64,000 nucleotides of DNA from Epiperipatus broadwayi (lineage: Eukaryota > Onychophora > Udeonychophora > Euonychophora > Peripatidae). Under the pieces are notes generated by a model. The model saw only the letters and a program-made list of their open reading frames with translations. It was not told the origin of the DNA and did no database searches. Position 1 is the stretch's first letter. Every line of letters starts with the position of its first letter. The stretch lies in contig JAQFVV010006649.1 in assembly GCA_028023455.1 (NCBI GenBank), positions 312,001 to 376,000 on the forward strand. Reading direction: 5' to 3'. A program made the position numbers and the translations under genes. Shown here piece after piece: positions 61,270 through 64,000 of this stretch.

Positions 61270-62720
61270 ATAAGTTGAGATGAAAGCAGATAATGGAGCA
61301 AGGGTATCGATAATATCCCAAAGGGACTAGATTATGCTAAATGTGGAACTACAAAATAAACCGAAAATTAAAAATACAGGGGTACGGTCAAGAGATGCAG
61401 ACAGAAATCTTATTAACACAGAATGGTAAAAGATGTAATTACAAACCATCATCACAATAATACTGCTGATTGATAGGAATAATTTGCTCCATTAGGAATT
61501 AAAATATATATGCTGAACAAAATAGAAGTAGAAAAATAATTAGACAATAAATTTCCCAAACTATTCACAGCAAAATTAAACACAAAACTTGTTGAGATCA
61601 GCTGTCATGAACGAATAAAACTCATTCGGTTCAAACTGAGAAAAAATTTGTTTGCTCAAAGACACAGAGTTGAAGAATCTCTACATGAACTAGTGGAGAA
61701 AAAGATACTAGGCAAGTATGGGCAACAAAATCCCGTATCCTATGCCAAATTTTAAATTTTAGCCTGTTTAAAGGGGGCTAATCATTTTGCAAAAGATCGC
61801 AAGTGTTAAAGAATTGCAACCATTTGACCATTATGCATAAGGGGTTGTGCAAGTACAGCAGAGTATTTTTTGGAGTAACCATAGTCTCTACTATCTTCCA
61901 AGCCAAATTGGACTCAGTATTGCGTAACTGGAGGAGGTTGTACTGTTTTTCAATATCTTAATAATAACAGATTCGAGGAGTTCACTGAAAGAGAAGTTAA
62001 ATAAGGCATGAAAGATTAGAAAAATGTACAAAAAATGCAGTTGTGATGCGATGGAAATAAAGTTTTCTAGGATACATCATCTTGAACAGGGTAATCCAAC
62101 AGACCCTGAAAAAATCATGGCCATAATGAATTCACAAACCCCAAAAAATGTAAAACAACTCCAAGCATTCTGAGATTTAATCAACTTTTTTTCAAAATTT
62201 TATTTAAAATAAGGCAAATGTAGCAAACCCCTATATGAGCTTCTAAAAAAAAGAATCAAAAATGGACCTGGGAGAAGCCACCAGAGGGCACTTTCCAGAA
62301 GTTTGAAGGCACTTTTCGGATTGATTATTAGTACATTATGATCAGAACCTCGATCTAACTAATGCATCTGAGTATGGAATTGGGGTAGTTCTTAGTCACT
62401 CGTCAGAAGGAAATGTCCCATAGCATTTATGTCCGGAACACCAATAATGGCTGAAAGGAACTAGTCAATGACAGAGACTAATCATTGCTGCAATGCAGAA
62501 AATTGCCAGTATATATATGGAAAGAAAATCCAAATCATCATGGATCATCACCCTCTCCTAAGTATTTCAGCCAATAAACAAGCTGCTTCAGTCCATGTGA
62601 GCCTATGAATAATTTGTTGGTATAATTTACTGTTAGCTTATGATTACGAGTTATACTATAGGAAGGGCACTCAAATTGGACACCACAGAAAAAATGTGGG
62701 AAAATTTTTTTTGAACTAAT
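61270..62720 (+). pseudogene. Ty3/gypsy protease, reverse transcriptase and RNase H relics
   Basis: A protease-like stretch (KADNGARVSI, where the family has D-S/T-G-A) lies near 61285. RT-type sequence starts near 61625 (RHRVEESLHELVEKKI, the block before the palm). The catalytic YXDD region cannot be read intact. RNase H pieces appear near 62350-62480 (NASEYGIGVVLSH, the region of the first catalytic Asp; here NASE). Most blocks are joined by frameshifts and stops and large parts look deleted, so the whole pol is dead. Confidence 0.7.
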
Positions 62721-63796
62721 TGAAGCCAGAGTCAGTTAATAGTAAAACAGTAGCCAATTGGACTTGGGAGAACACAGAATACAAAATGCTGATTGGTGAA
62801 TTAGAAATGGATGGTCCAATAGATGCCCACCCTATCAAACCAATTACTATGGACTGCTCGCCAATAACTGTTAATGTTAAATGGATATATTACAAATGGC
62901 AACTGAGTTTTGATTTCACCATAGGTTTTGAAAAAGTATTTAAAATAATTTACCAAGGAGATCCTGGTGTAGTGAAGGCAAAAGCTCTTGCTCATAGCTA
63001 TGTGTATTGGCCAGATATGTGCAACAATACAAAAATATATAAAAATGTAATGACTTTGTCAGTCTACTGCAAAGTCGCCCCAGAAAAAGTATTCACCATG
63101 GGCTAAAGAAAATAGACTGGAACCATGTTTATATTGACCATTGTGGTCTGATAGATGGCAGTGTTACATTTGTATTAGTAGATGCTGCCTCAAAGTAAGC
63201 AGAATATGAACTTGTAAAAAATACAAGTGCAAAAGAAACAATATGCACTCTTAAAGAAATCTTTACATATCCTTTCCGATAATGAACCTGGTTCACTTCA
63301 GAAGACTAAAAGTTTTTAATATAGAGTGGGGAGTATGATGTATTAATATTACCGTATTACACCAAATCAAGTGGAATGGCAGAAACAATTGAAGTTAACT
63401 CTAAATAGGCTAAGCTACCCAAGCACCAAAGAAACTCAATGTAGTGATGCTACAACAATAGACATGTTATCCACAGCCACTGGCAAATCTCTGACAGAAA
63501 TATTGATGGAAATGAAATTGAGAAATGAACTATCCATTTTCCTGGCAAAGAAGGAACAACCAACAAAAAATCCAGTAAATATTTACGCTACTGGAGAAAA
63601 GATGTGGATAAGAGATAACCTAAAGAAAGTGTGGATCGAGGGCCAACCAAATAAAGAAATCTCGAACCACATCATAGAAGTGCAAATTTCTACCGGAATT
63701 ATCTGCAGACGCCATGTAAATCACATTAGAAAAAACTGGGCTGAAACAAATGTAGACCTTGATGTTGAAAGTTGGAAAAAACCCAAAATTGATTAA
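62720..63796 (+). pseudogene. Ty3/gypsy integrase relic
   Basis: Frame 62720-63106 contains the H/C zinc-binding part of a retrotransposon integrase: GDPGVVKAKALAHSYVYWP, where the family has H-P-G, so one His is lost, then a region where the CxxC is damaged. The central catalytic domain is broken between 63110 and 63370 (SDNEPGS near 63285 marks the second Asp block). Frame 63371-63796 is the C-terminal part, ending in the chromatin-binding-like block (KMWIRDNLKKVWIEG, then CRRHVNHIRK). The element extends towards the right window edge; the 3' LTR is not seen. Confidence 0.8.
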
Positions 63797-64000
63797 AGCA
63801 TTCAACAAGATTGGGCAGAGACTCGTACCACTAATACTGAACTAGAGAAAGAACCCGATACAATGGACCCACAACCAAGTGTTACAGAATATCCAAGTAC
63901 CAAAAAACTTGGACGTCAACACCAACACCCCAGCTTATCTAAAAGTCTATATTTGCTACTCCAAAGAAAATTTAAATAAACAGCAGAATTCCTCAGGAGT
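63797..64000 (+). other. 3' continuation of the gypsy relic, no gene
   Basis: Follows the stop of the integrase-like frame and contains coding-like but open-frame-poor sequence rich in Thr, Pro and Asn codons. A 3' LTR would be expected beyond the window. Confidence 0.4.

Noticed and set aside
62801-62995. Minus-strand frame opposite the integrase relic
   Set aside because: It is the shadow of the plus-strand gypsy frame.

Overview
This is a very AT-rich (roughly three quarters A+T by eye), repeat-packed animal nuclear window. I see no convincing host exon, no rRNA gene, no intact tRNA gene, no CRISPR array and no bacterial-style operon. The transposon families present point to an invertebrate, probably an arthropod (an arachnid-like repertoire is a guess): Merlin/ISXO2, ZBED5-like hAT, pogo/Tigger-like TA elements, RTE-type LINE, Ty3/gypsy, and a tRNA-headed SINE. 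Long A/T runs are everywhere, and almost every GC-richer island is the end or the coding relic of a mobile element.

Layout. 1-1119: AT-rich with small repeats. 1120-7600: a 6.5 kb near-perfect palindrome, a foldback element with about 3.2 kb arms and a 1-nt spacer. 7609-12359: mostly featureless, with one coding-like relic. 12360-14395: a three-level nest (unclassified TIR element, then hAT with perfect 8-bp TSD, then TA-flanked Tigger-like MITE). 15517-15761: LTR-like unit followed by a primer-site-like sequence. 16204-16848: paired direct repeats. 18810-20897: decayed Merlin with transposase C-terminus. 23851-23940: tRNA-like SINE head. 25043-25900: second Tigger-like MITE. 26340-27835: RTE reverse transcriptase relic. 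28529-29263, 33400-33545 and 34302-35061: inverted-repeat structures, the last flanked by 13-bp direct repeats. 36575-42793: second three-level nest (ZBED5-like hAT, then Merlin-like element with perfect 8-bp TSD, then Tigger-like MITE). 43161-44342: fourth Tigger-like MITE. 44863-51904: a 7.0 kb Merlin with perfect 8-bp TSD and broken transposase, itself split by a 3.7 kb foldback element (46200-49888) with a near-perfect 8-bp TSD. 52479-54634: 2.16 kb TGT...ACA unit with 4-bp TSD, read as a solo LTR. 55048-55196: a long hairpin. 56150-58009: TA-flanked TIR element full of tandem repeats. 60210-64000: Ty3/gypsy gag-pol relic running off the right edge.

The main message is a layered insertion history. 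Nothing looks capable of making a full-length protein today. The most interesting signal is a group of Merlin-like elements (GG-starting ends, 8-bp target duplications, GGCGC motifs near several of the ends) that includes two foldback forms: a giant palindrome and an inverted-repeat element with a tandem array in its centre. This architecture is better known from FB and Galileo elements than from Merlin. All identifications come from reading the sequence; no database search was possible.
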